DNA of 64,000 nucleotides from NCBI GenBank assembly GCA_019787685.1, contig JAHNUO010000038.1, forward strand, positions 124,001-188,000, read 5' to 3'. The position numbers and the translations under genes were made by a program. The notes beneath the pieces were generated by a model that was given only the letters and a program-made list of their open reading frames with translations, was not told the DNA's origin and did not search any database. Shown one piece after another: positions 1-10,792 of this stretch. The DNA comes from Chiua virens (Eukaryota; Basidiomycota; Agaricomycetes; Boletales; Boletaceae). How positions within the stretch are numbered: position 1 is the stretch's first letter; each line of letters begins with the position of its first letter.

Positions 1-713
1 CTACATCCGTGAAGGCCTCCAATGCCTTGGACCTGAGTAAGCTGAGCCAATCGTCTCAGAGTAGTCAGCCACTTATTCCTCTTTGCAGCATGCTTCGCGT
101 CCTCACAGGTGTCAAAACCGAACCTACATCCAACATCCTTCCTCAAGAAATGACCGTAGTCGTGAACGACCTTTCTTCTGATATGCCCACACACATGCTC
201 GCCGTGTATGCGCGAGACGTTCCTGCTGCCGCCAAACGTCGTGTGACACTCTTCCCTATCCACAACATTATTCTCGCGACCCACTGCGCAAATCTCCCCA
301 TCTTGCCCGAGTCCGACGTCATCCGTCCAAGTACCACCGGATCCACCGTTTCCGTGCCTGTCGTGCCCTTGTGTATCCCCGCCCCCGAAGTTTTCCCCCA
401 ACTCTCCACGTTCCTCTACACAAAACGTATCGACCACCTCCTCGCGTCCCTCCTGCCCTGCCCTGTCCCCCAGGCGCTCTACCTCGATGACCCGACGAAC
501 GAACGTGTTCTCAGCCTCCTCCAACAGTACGCGAGCGGGCTCGCGACGACCCACAACGCACAGCGCCTCCTCACGCACGCGATGATGGTCAACGGCTTGT
601 GGCGCAACGCATGTGCCCTGGGCATCAACGACGAGAAACTGTGGTGTGCGCTCGACGTCGCGTGGGAAGTCCTTATGGTTGCTCTCGCTCTGTCGACTGG
701 CCAGCAGCTCTGA
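1..713 (+). CDS. Clp1-like protein, C-terminal part (5' end outside window)
   Basis: The reading frame is open from the left edge and ends with TGA at 711-713, so this is the 3' part of a longer gene; the GTG at 9 is only an internal codon. The protein has stretches that resemble the Clp1 (clampless1) family of mushrooms: 'FPIHNIILATHC', then 'VVPLCIPAPEVFPQL' and 'FLYTKR' followed by 'LLASLLP'. In Coprinopsis, Clp1 is a nuclear protein needed for clamp formation under mating-type control. About 235 residues are visible without an intron. Assignment is by remembered family motifs and no mating-type gene is visible nearby, so the role in this organism is inferred. Confidence 0.6.
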   Translation, partial: TSVKASNALDLSKLSQSSQSSQPLIPLCSMLRVLTGVKTEPTSNILPQEMTVVVNDLSSDMPTHMLAVYARDVPAAAKRRVTLFPIHNIILATHCANLPILPESDVIRPSTTGSTVSVPVVPLCIPAPEVFPQLSTFLYTKRIDHLLASLLPCPVPQALYLDDPTNERVLSLLQQYASGLATTHNAQRLLTHAMMVNGLWRNACALGINDEKLWCALDVAWEVLMVALALSTGQQL

Positions 714-1474
714 GAACGTGTGTAGGTGTTGCATTCTGCATTGGACTTGGCATTGTCATAAACGGCATCAAAAATACATTCAAAACGCTCTAATTGCATA
801 CTAGGTGTATGATTATGTGTTTATTAAAACGTTTAACCATCTCGCAATCACTTTTTCCATCGTTTACGTTCCTCACTTTTGATTCGACTGCATTGTCATT
901 ATTGATAACATGAAAATTCTATGAAACACACTGTACCCTTCGTCTGGTTGTGTGATCACCCAATGAATGCGAATGGTAAAGCAATTATCACTCCCTCGCG
1001 CCGGAGCTCTAGGACTTCACCGGTTATCAGTTTCATCTTGATCTGAAAGTTCCAAGCCAGGGGAAAAACAAAGCCGACAGTACTAGTATATATACATTCA
1101 GAGTCAGAATATGTGTACAAGTAGGTGTCAAATGCAAGCAAAAAACCATCTATCGCCCCGGGACTCTCCCATCCACTTGGAAACATCCCCCACCGATTAA
1201 TTAATGCGTTCCGAAATCGTGGTCGGACGTCCAGCCAGGTTTTGATCACTTGCCACCGCGCGCGAACCGGTTGAAGACCTTCTGTGAACCCCGAAACAAG
1301 ATAAATCGTTTATTAAATTGGCACATGAAGGGAAGACACATGGAAATTTTAGAAAAAGGGAGGACGATAGGTACAACTGAGAAGGAAAGGAGGAACAACG
1401 TCCAACACAACTCGAACGCCAAAGCGGCCACGTCCAGTGTCACACATGAACAAGGAACCAAACGACACAAAAAT
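714..1474. other. Intergenic tract between convergent gene ends
   Basis: This stretch holds the 3' flanks of the Clp1-like gene and of the kinase. It is AT-richer than the genes around it. A 97-codon minus-strand ORF lies at 956-1249, but it matches no family I know. No RNA gene or repeat was recognised. Confidence 0.5.
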
Positions 1475-3880
1475 TTAAGCGCGCTTTGCTGTACCGCTTA
1501 CCTTGGCGCTGGCAGTTAGACTCACGGCTGCCAGTTTCTCTGTGACTTCTTTGCTTTGTTTGGCACTTTCCGCAGGGACAACACCATCACGTCCTTGTGC
1601 GACTGACACGACTTCCTCTCGATTGGTGCCTTCGAACACGGCTGCGCTGTCCTGATCGGCGTTGTGGTGGTGAAGAACATCCGCATGCTCGAGACTCTCT
1701 TTCTCTGATTCTTGTTTGAATTGATAAACATCCTCGTTGAGTTGGCGATGCTCAGGTGAGAGATGATGATCATGAGCCAACATCGACATGCGTTTCATCG
1801 CCATCATGCTGAACACGGCTTTACGGACTGTATGGATCGATAGAAGGATCAGTAGACTCCCTGAATGGAGCGGATATGTAACATACATGTCCTCCTGGCA
1901 TTGAATGCCTTCCTGACATGTGGCAACAAGTCTGCAGGTTGGCCGTTTTCGCCTTCCACGAAGTGTGGTATTTCCGCAGTGAGCCATGAATGTTGGAGCA
2001 TTTGTTCAGCCGTCGGACGTGCATCCGGATCAACTGTGAGACAGGTGGAGACGAAGTTACGAGCGGCCTCCGAGACATTGGACCAGTATTCCTCTGTGGG
2101 GAGTCAATGAGGTGCAGTTCACAAATGGCGCCTAGAGCTTACCTGGCTCGAAGCGGTAATCGCCTGCAATGATGGCTTCCATTTCTTGCCTTTGAGTGTC
2201 ACGGTCGAATGGCGTATAGCCTAGTAAGAAATGTTAGCAGACTCCACCACACGTACCAAAGCCGTATGTACCGGCTAGTAGGAAATACGTGATAACACCC
2301 ATGGCCCATATATCGACGGGTTTTCCGTGACCAGCTGAAAGCAACATGAGTGAATGTACGAGGTGATGTCCGCCGAGGAAAGACCCACTCTTCTTGAATA
2401 TTTCCGGCGCCATGTACTGTAGAGCATCTCAATGAACTGCAAAGAATGCTAGAAGAGAACGTACGCCCGGTGTCCCGCAAACTTCCGTGAGCATGCTGAG
2501 TTTACTGTCCGGCATCACTCGACTAAGCCCAAAGTCAGCAATCATGATCTCCGACGTCTTCTCAGGCTTGGAACGGAAAAGCAGGTTTTCTGGTTTCAAA
2601 TCTCGATGAACAATATCGCAATCGTGGATATACTTGACAGCGCCAAAGATGGTGCGTATGAGCCCGGCAGCGTCACTGTGGCGTTGTTAGATAGGACTTT
2701 GAACGCGGATAGGATCTGGTGTTCCTCACGCTTCGGTGTACTGGCCTCTCGCACATATACTGTCGAAGAGCTCGCCACCTGTGCAGAGATCGAAGCAAAG
2801 ATATAGATTATGAGAGGTCTACGTGATTATGGATGTCAGGATCGCGTCAAGTGTGATGAATCAGACCTCGAAGTAATCGTGCAGTGTGACAATGTTTAGA
2901 TGACCGATGGACACTCTCTTGAGAACAGCGATCTCGTTACGGACCTAAGGGATTGATGCTTAGCAATCGGGACGAGGCAGGGCCTAGGGTGAACCAAGAA
3001 CGACGCTGCGCGATCAGGGCATTTGGGGCGCGATGTTACGATCAACGGACATTTAAGATGCCGATCAATGATCCCACAAGGTGAGGTGGAACGGGGACGA
3101 CTGGCGCAGGTGAGTGTGTTGACGTGACTCAAGAATGCCGACATGCTGTGGCTCCGAGAGAGCCACAGGCCGACGAGCTGATCGCAGCACTGATGAAAAG
3201 CTGTGGAGGTGCTTACCATATGTTCCCTCCCTTCCATGAGTTTCTTGTTGATGACTTTGCAAGCGTAGTATTGTCCCGTCTTGATATGGATCGCCTCCTT
3301 CACGATGGCATACGTGCCGCTCCCGAGGGTGCGCCCAGTGCGGTACTAGAATTTAGAGGCCAATAGGGAAGATCGTCATCAGCATCATCGGACTGGTATC
3401 ACGGGTACAGAACGCGAGCGATCGAGATGGTACGAAGGGTGATTCCTGTGAAACTCACCTGGCAGGGGACCGTCACGGGTTGCTGAGGCATCGTGATCAC
3501 AGGGTCAGACTCCTGGTCCTGATGGATGAATTTGAGAAAAAGAGGAGATGGTGGTGAGGAAGAAAGGGAGGCGCGTATTTATGTTGGAAGTCACAAGCTG
3601 AGCATAGCGCTAGACTAACCTCCACGGCAAGCTCCGGCCGGTCCTCCGGATCCATCGCCGAGGGTTCCGGCGATGTTGTGCCCTGCTCCGCAAAGTCGAC
3701 CACTGTCACCGCGTGTGGCGTGCTTGGAGTCACTGGCGTCGCTGGTGGTTGCGGTGACCGCCTACCCAGACCGAGCAGGTTCAGCCGAGACGACGCCTTG
3801 CCAAGCAGTGTTGGGGAACGCTTTGGCTTTTCGTTACGTTCTTCCTTGCGGTCCTTAGGCTGGCTGTGGTTTGCACCCAT
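1475..3880 (-). CDS. Calcium/calmodulin-dependent protein kinase (CaMK1-like)
   Basis: Ser/Thr kinase of the CAMK group, split into at least eight exons. Exon 1 (3880 to about 3620) begins MGANHS, which fits an N-myristoylation signal (MGxxxS), followed by a Ser/Pro-rich leader. The glycine loop 'GSGTYAIVKEA' and the ATP-binding 'YACKVINKK' lie near 3230-3350. 'HRDLKPENLLF' is near 2600, 'DFGLSR' near 2530, and 'YMAPEIFKKS' near 2400. After the kinase lobe, 'FRKAVFSMMAMKRM' joins in frame across a short intron near 1820-1880 and looks like the autoinhibitory/calmodulin-binding helix. The acidic tail ends with TAA at 1475-1477. All key catalytic residues are present. Close families such as Rad53-like or SNF1 kinases fit less well because of this C-terminal helix. 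Confidence 0.88.
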
Positions 3881-4766
3881 GGCGCCAACCGGGAGAGCAA
3901 TGTGGAGATAGTTACAAAGGAGTGCTGTCTGAGGTATGTTCTAACCCTATTATGTGTCCTCTGGTATAAATGGCATTGGTAGAACCGATGAGGTTTGTCA
4001 TCTTGCCTCACTTTTTCTGCGTGCTGCGATTTCACTACCAAATGCCCCAATGCGATGCTGTATCCGACTCAGAATTTCCCCTCTTCTGATGTGACACACA
4101 GTCGAGCATTGCGCAGACGGGGTGATGAGACTAATGCAGACTATTGGCAACGTGTATCCCTGTGCCGAACAGATCTAAGTGCCGCGAGCACGCTTCTCAG
4201 CGTTGATTTTGGATCTGTCGCACAGCACAGTGTGTCCCGGATTGTTCGACATGAATGTAGCGTGGCGACTTTCTGAGCTAGAACGCTGGATGTTCTTCCA
4301 GATTCCGTGTGCTGTGTCACCCTGTGGCTCCTAAGTGTGACATGGTGTGACAGACGTGACGAATTCAGGGACTAGCTTCTAAATCAGGGCCAGGCGCGGT
4401 GACCAGTCATCCAACTTGTCTAGCAATAAGACCTGCTCACAATAACAAGTATATTGCTTTTCTGGAGCTAACTTCATAGTTCTACCCAACCTGAAACATT
4501 TCTGGCTTGCTGTTACAGTCCCGCCAGCCTGAGCCTTGGTTCGGAGAAGCGGGGAATATTGACACATTGACACATTAATGTTCGGTAAAAACGGTCAACG
4601 TAAACTCACGTACTATGCCTGCAGAAAACCGACACGCGAGCAGCTCACCCTTTGTGCTGGACGTCAACGACATCCACAACTTACAAGTTGGGTTCGTCGA
4701 TCGTTATTTTCTTCTTCGAGTTGGACTTTATTCTACCTATCCTCTTAATCTGTTACACGCTACACG
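3881..4766. promoter_or_regulatory. Divergent upstream region, kinase and Pro/Ser-rich gene
   Basis: An 886 bp tract lies between the start of the minus-strand kinase and the start of the next plus-strand gene. It must contain both promoters. I see no convincing TATA box, repeat or RNA gene, and the small ORFs in it look like chance. Confidence 0.4.
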
Positions 4767-7748
4767 ATGCGAATCTGTCTCATTCCCCCGTCCCCACACC
4801 CCACAATTCTTTACGGCCTGACATTTCCAAGTGTTCTCGCCTTGCCTGGCTTCAGCCCTAACGCGACCATTGGTCCTGCATGGTCCTCGCAACTCCAACT
4901 CCTTTCTTCCGTTCTGCAGCTCGAGCCGCCTTCGAATATTCACATGTTGGATCGAGCAGTTGGTTTGGTCGCTCGCGTCGAAGAATTATGTATGGACGTT
5001 CCGCAAAAAGAGATTATGGTCAAGTTCGTCGATGGGCGGGCAATTATTATCCCTATGAATTCGGACTGTGTTCGAATATTGTTAGGTGTTGCTGTCGATG
5101 TCAAAGGTTGCAACGAGCCTGAAAGCCAGCGGAGTAGCATGGAAAGCGGCGCCTATCCTGGAAGCACCACTGGCAGCATAGAGGATCCCCCGCCTAGTCC
5201 CACAAAATCTTCAAAACGAGGTAAACACAAGAGACAACGGTCTCTTTTGTTTTCTTTGATATCGTATGTTTATCATTTACGAGCGTCGTCTTTCTCTAAT
5301 GCCCGGGTCGATAGATTGCTGGTTCCAAAATCGCTTTCATCATCTTCGTCGCGGCCACCTCCGCCCTCTAGCGTGCCACCACCTACTCCGCTTCCTCCGC
5401 TCCCTACCCCCAAACGTGTATTTCTGATTTCTCCTCAACGGCCTAGCTTTGCCTCAGCACAACCCGACCCAGAGTTTCTTCGCAAACGAGCCCGGGCAGC
5501 TCTTATTGACGTCTGGAGGCGCCATGTCGTATCAGCTCTTACGCCCCAACATCTACCTGCAGCTGGCTATATTGAATGGACTTTGATTTCCATGGCAAGT
5601 AAACTCCGGGCGGAAATAGACACATTCAAGACTGTCGAGTCGCGTCGCGGCATTCGGGTCGATAGTACAAAGTCGGGTAGGAACAGGCACAGGAAGACCC
5701 AAAGTGAAAGTAGAACTGCTTTGGACTTTGGGGACCGCACTCTGGACTGTGAGTCACAGCAGTGGCGTTGCCGTGCCCCATCTCCGTACCCAGGGATGTT
5801 CGAGGGGGAAGACTCTGATAGAGTTGTTTATCCTCGTCAGGACAAAGGTGAGAAAGGTTTGTATCTTTAGAGATTGGGCTTAGTCGCCTCTGTAGCAGAT
5901 GAATGGGGTGTTCGATATGTTCACCATCTGAGTCCCTCAGACGATGCTGGCCACTTTTTAGTTGATTACGACCATTACAACGACAGTCTGCTTGGAGAAC
6001 CCTTCGCCTTTGGTGACGATCAGGACGATAACGAACGGCTTCCTTTTGAGCTTGGTCTCGTCGAACGTTACGACGGTGATATCGGTGGTCGCTTGTCAAA
6101 TTTTGGTCTTGCTTGCGGCGATCACGATGGCAGCAAGTTAGCAGATACAAGGTTTGATTTGTCGAGGAGTCCTCTTATTCCTTCCGACGTTAAGGATGAC
6201 GGGGAATCAGACGACAGTCAGGTGTCCCTCCGAACTCCTGAGGAAGGGGAAGCGCTTCCACTCGGTCCCCCTGTATGCTTAGAGCACGATACTCCCTCTG
6301 CTGCCCAGCCAGGTTTGGTATCAAGAGTTGCTTCATCTTGCCCCCGCCCTCGGATAGCCTCGGCCAAATATTCAAGAGCCCATTCAACATCGTCACCCCC
6401 TCCAACACTATCCCTACCGCTCTCTTCGAGTCCATACAGTTCTCACTACAGGGATCCAGAAGCCGAGGAGTTGATCGCCTCGCGTCTTGCACATCTAGAT
6501 CAAATCTGCGCCGTACTCGAGATTGTTCGAAGCCGGGCTCGTGAGGAAGGGTGGAGACAGTTTAAAGCGACGATGATCGGGGCCAAGAATGATTGGATGG
6601 ACACCGAAACGGAGCGGTCTCTAGAAAGCAAAGCAAAGCGCCGCGCTTGGAGCTCAGGTATCAAGATTTCTGCCCCGTATTCTTGCGCGTCTCGATCTGC
6701 ACCGAATGTATGGGATGGCAGTTTCTCGACACACAAGATGTCGACAGGGCCCTCTGGTCTTACTTCTTCCAGAGGAATCCCACGAGTGCGCGGACCAATT
6801 GTACCCACTGGCTTATCCCTTGGTATCCCGGTGCAAAGTTCGCCGCTCGCAAAGTGCGCCTGGGGTACGGAAGGCGCGGCAACATCTACTCCTAGCAAGT
6901 ATGGTGATCTGGGCTTGATGCGTACCCCGAAAGTGAAGGGGGGCAAGAAGTCATCACGAGTGCACTTTGCAGACAGCGTCACCAAGCTGCTTCCTGTGCG
7001 CGAGGATGAGAGCGAAGATGCGTTTGAGCCCGAGGTTACTGCTTTTGGTTTTCCGCAAGCAGTACCTGTCCCTGTTTCATCCGATGGAGTGGAAGTTGTG
7101 CAGGGACCCTCGGATAGCGAGGATGCTCTCTATTTCTGCCCGACGCAGCCACGTGTGCGTACTACGAGCATATACGTTGGTCCACCTTCGCCCCCTCCCC
7201 TTCCGATGTTCCGGCCTAGTACCCCTCCACCAATATATCAAGCCGCTGTTGGTGGGGATATTTCCGATCCAGCCAGCGATGGTGAGGGGAGACTGGATGC
7301 TTCCGCGTTGTTGTTACACCCACTCTCGTCACTTTCTATTTCCTCATCGCAACAATCGCCACCGCGGCCGTCACTCATTTCCAATCCTTCATTCGTTCCC
7401 AGACCCAGGGCGGTCTCCTTGCCCACGGCCAGGTCCTATGCTGAGGTGAACAAGACCCGTCGCATTTCTGATCAGTACGGCAGTGGACGCTGTGAAGATT
7501 TGTCACAAGCCTATGCGTCGCCTCCACCTGAGGGACCATTGGTCGTATCAGCCACTCCGGCGCCGCACGAACAGTACCCTCGATATGCACACATCCAGTC
7601 CCCCATCCCTTCAAGCAAGAAAAGCATGACTGCTTCGATCTTGGGGAGAGTGGGCAAAGAGGTGGCATTTGAACAGAATGGGTCAGAGTTTACTGTCGGC
7701 ATCGAGGTCGCACTCGGAAGAGCGGAAGAAGGCCGTGTCGTTTGGTGA
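4767..7748 (+). CDS. Unrecognised large Pro/Ser-rich protein
   Basis: I do not recognise this protein. Two ORFs in the same frame (4767-5870 and 5874-7748) join if a 48 nt intron at 5848-5895 (GTGAGA...TGTAG) is removed; this also removes the TAG at 5868-5870. A 36 nt version ending at 5883 is also in frame. The product is about 970 residues. An N-terminal part has hydrophobic/helical character ('LVARVEELCMD', 'IMVKFVDGRAIII'). Then come Pro/Ser-rich low-complexity tracts, a helical stretch near 'RARAALIDVWRRHVV', acidic segments, and many SPP/TPP runs that could be phosphorylation or SH3/WW sites. The start is uncertain: the first ATG is at 4767, and an in-frame ATG at 4944 precedes the better-ordered part. 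Base composition resembles neighbouring genes. Confidence 0.7.
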
Positions 7749-8572
7749 GCTTCGGGGCAGGCGGTCACGCCAGCTGTGTCGCCCACAAGGAGATCTGGAA
7801 ATGCCTTTACGAAACTCAGGTAATTGTCGCTGTCCATCTGTTGTTCGTGTCCTCCTTTTCGACTTCTTGTATCACACGGTATTCCGATATCTTCTCGTCG
7901 TCTTTTGCCGTTTACGCGTTTGGGGCTGGCTGTTTCAGGCCGCACGATTCCCTCATATATCCTATTCAGCTACTAATTGATTCCCTCTTTACGCCTAGTG
8001 ATATAGAGGCAGTGCCAGTCATTGTCATGATACCTACATGGACAAACTTCATGTGCATATGCATAATCGTAGACTATCGAACACTTTGCAATGAGTCACT
8101 TTTGTGTCGGACGTTTCAATGTCTTCTTTGAGCATGATCGACTCCCACGTAGATTCCTAACTTACGCCAAGGTACGTCCGATATGATTTTTGTGCAATAG
8201 TAACTCCTTCAACCTAATTAGTGGGGTCGATCGTGCTCGTGTAGGAGGCTTGAAAGTTGACTTGACCCGACAGCCAATGATGAATCAGCCTCACGTCTGA
8301 CACGTCAGCATTATCAAGTTCTTCCAGCCTGAGGTACGCGCCAGTCTGATTCTGGCGTTGCCGGACCGCTTATCACTTATCAACTTATCTCGGTATGTAT
8401 GTGAGTCATTTTTCCAGCTCTCGTGCATCTATTGTCCCACAGTGTCCCCCATGACCGTACCTCACAGGTCCCATGATATTATCAGAAATTATAATATATC
8501 ACACCCATATCATCAAAGCTATTAAGCCTATTACTGTAACATCGCGTGCCTGCTTTACGTCTTCCCTTTCGA
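7749..8572. other. Intergenic tract
   Basis: About 820 bp lie between two plus-strand genes. The 5' part may carry the 3' UTR of the unrecognised gene. AT-rich sequence (for example around 8475-8500) just upstream of the permease start may be promoter. No gene or repeat is supported. Confidence 0.4.
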
Positions 8573-10620
8573 ATGATGCCAACGCCTCACAAGTACCCAA
8601 ACTCGGAGAAGCTTGAAGAAGTAACAAGGGTCCCGGTCAATGTCGATACTTCGGACCAGCGTCTCCTTGAGCTGGGATACAAGCCCGAGTTCCGGCGTGA
8701 AATGTCGCTATTCGGGGTGTTGGGCATATCGTTCTGTGCCATTGGAATTCTCACTGGGATGAGCAGCGCTTTTCAAACTGGTTTGTTCTCTGGCGGCCCA
8801 CTCGGGTTATTCTGGGGTTGGAATGTGAGTGAATCACGTTCCGATGCGCGTCCCTGTCTTCTCATTGACGTGCATAGATATGCAGTTTCTTCATGTTTCT
8901 CATCGCCCTTAGTTTGGCGGAAATTTGCAGCTCTTAGTGAGGGTGTTCATTGAACAAGCATCGTACACTTGTAAACTCATGGAAAACCCCTAGTCCAACT
9001 TTGGGCGGCCTCTACTTTTGGGTGTGCAAGATGAAGCCCGACTTGCCAATATTGGGATGTGCGTCTGCATGGTTTGTTTGTTGAAGCACGAGTTCACTCT
9101 AGCTCAGTCTGTACAGGATGGATCTACTCGATCGCAATGGTCTTCACTGGTACGGCCGGAAACCTCAGGTGAGCTTCACACTTTTACAACCGTGTCCTTC
9201 CATGAATGACGTCCTAGTGTGGCACTGTACATCGCTTCGATGGCAGAAGTTGGCCAGGGCCGATCCTTGACCCGTGTCGAAACCACAGCGATAGCTTGGG
9301 CTGTCAATATCACCTCGGGGATAATCAACAGTATCGGAACGAAAGCCATTGGGCGCATGAGTACTATCAACGTTTGGTGGACGTTCGGAGGCACGTTTGT
9401 GCTTGTTATAGCGCTTCTCGTCAAGGCTCCCGTGAAGGTGGATACTTCAATCATGACACATACCAGTGAAGGGCTGACTGACATCGACGCAAGAATTCGG
9501 CCGAGTTTGTGTTCACCAACTACCAAAAGTGAGCCTATTAATTCAATGCGTGGCTCGTCGGTCCTCACGTGGTGAATTAGTTTCACTGGATGGAATTCCC
9601 GAGGCTTTGTCGTTCTACTGGGGTTCCTCCAGGTAAGCCCCAGATATTTTCGACCCTTTACCATATCTGAGAAGGCATGAGGCTATTTATACACTAGAAG
9701 GTTGCGAAACAGCTGCTCAACTTGCTGAGGAAGCAAAGCGTGCGGAGATCTTGGCACCTCTTGCTGTGGTAGGCAGCATTGCAGGTTCTTGGCTGATTGG
9801 CCTCGCGTATATGCTCGCACTCCTCTTCTCTGTGCAGAGCATCGTGAATGTGCAGGAGACGACGTACGCCATACCTATCGCGCAGTTATTTTACGATGCA
9901 GTCGGTCCGGCCCTCACCATCGTATGCCTCGTAGTCGTCGCTTTCGCGCAAACAACAGCATCGATCACCGCATTCGCCGCAAGTTCGAGATTGTTTTACG
10001 CTCTCGCAAGAGACAATGCATTCCCCGCGAAGGAAAAGTTTATGGCGCTCAACCGTTTCCAAGCTCCTTATTGGGGTGTGTGGACATCTGTGCTCGCAGG
10101 GTGCATCCTTTCGTGCGCGTATATAGGTTCAGTAATCGCCGTTCGTATATTCCACACCTCGTCAGACTGTCGGACTGACTCTTCCACAGTTCAATGCGAT
10201 GTTGTCCTCAGGCGGCGATATCTGTTATGCTTAGTTACCTACAACCAATCATTATCCGGGTGTTTTGGCCCGACTCGTAAGTAAAATATATCAGCAGTCT
10301 CAGAAGCGCTGCTGACTGATGGCGTTACTAGCCTCCCGGAACCCGGTCCTTTCCACTTAGGCAAATGGTCATGGCCCATCAACCTCGTAAGCTTTTTGGT
10401 TAGTTCGATTCGTTCCGCCCATCGCGTTCCTCCTGACTCCTTGTCACAGTTCACTTCGTTTATTTGCATACTTTTCGTCTTGCCCACGGCATATCCTGTG
10501 AACGAGCTTAACATGAATTATGCCATTCTGGCCATCGGTACCGTGTTAGTCATTGTCGCTATGAATTGGTTTACTTGGGGGCGTCATAGTTTCGTCGGAC
10601 CATTACAGACATTTGATTAA
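8573..10620 (+). CDS. APC-family amino acid/GABA/choline-type permease
   Basis: Integral plasma-membrane transporter of the amino acid-polyamine-organocation superfamily, closest in pattern to fungal GABA/choline permeases. Exon 1 carries 'LELGYKPEFRREMSLFG', the conserved N-terminal entry motif. Later exons give 'YPTLGGLYFW', 'GFLQAIYTLEGCETA' followed by 'AQLAEEAKRAE', 'SIVNVQETTYAIP' and 'TASITAFAASSRLFYALARD', all typical of the family. About eight introns were placed by eye with good GT-AG sites. The protein ends 'SFVGPLQTFD' with TAA at 10618-10620. One irregularity near 10206-10220 is described in the findings: the acceptor that keeps the expected FNAM segment leaves the frame shifted, while a later acceptor restores frame but drops about seven residues. 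The substrate cannot be read from sequence. Confidence 0.87.
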
Positions 10621-10792
10621 GTATGGGTAATTAAAGATTAGCTTGTTTCAGTTGTTGGGTGCCAATCTTAGCGCGTCGATGCGTCACGTGTTTTCAAAAT
10701 CAATGCCATCCGACGTGCCACGCAATTTCCGTTACGGTCTTGTTGTTACTACTTACTACCGTTCATGGAGGTTGTTGATGGGTCTAAGCCAG

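Noticed and set aside
956..1249. 97-codon minus-strand ORF downstream of the kinase
   Set aside because: It shows no recognisable motif and lies in the expected 3' flank of the kinase.
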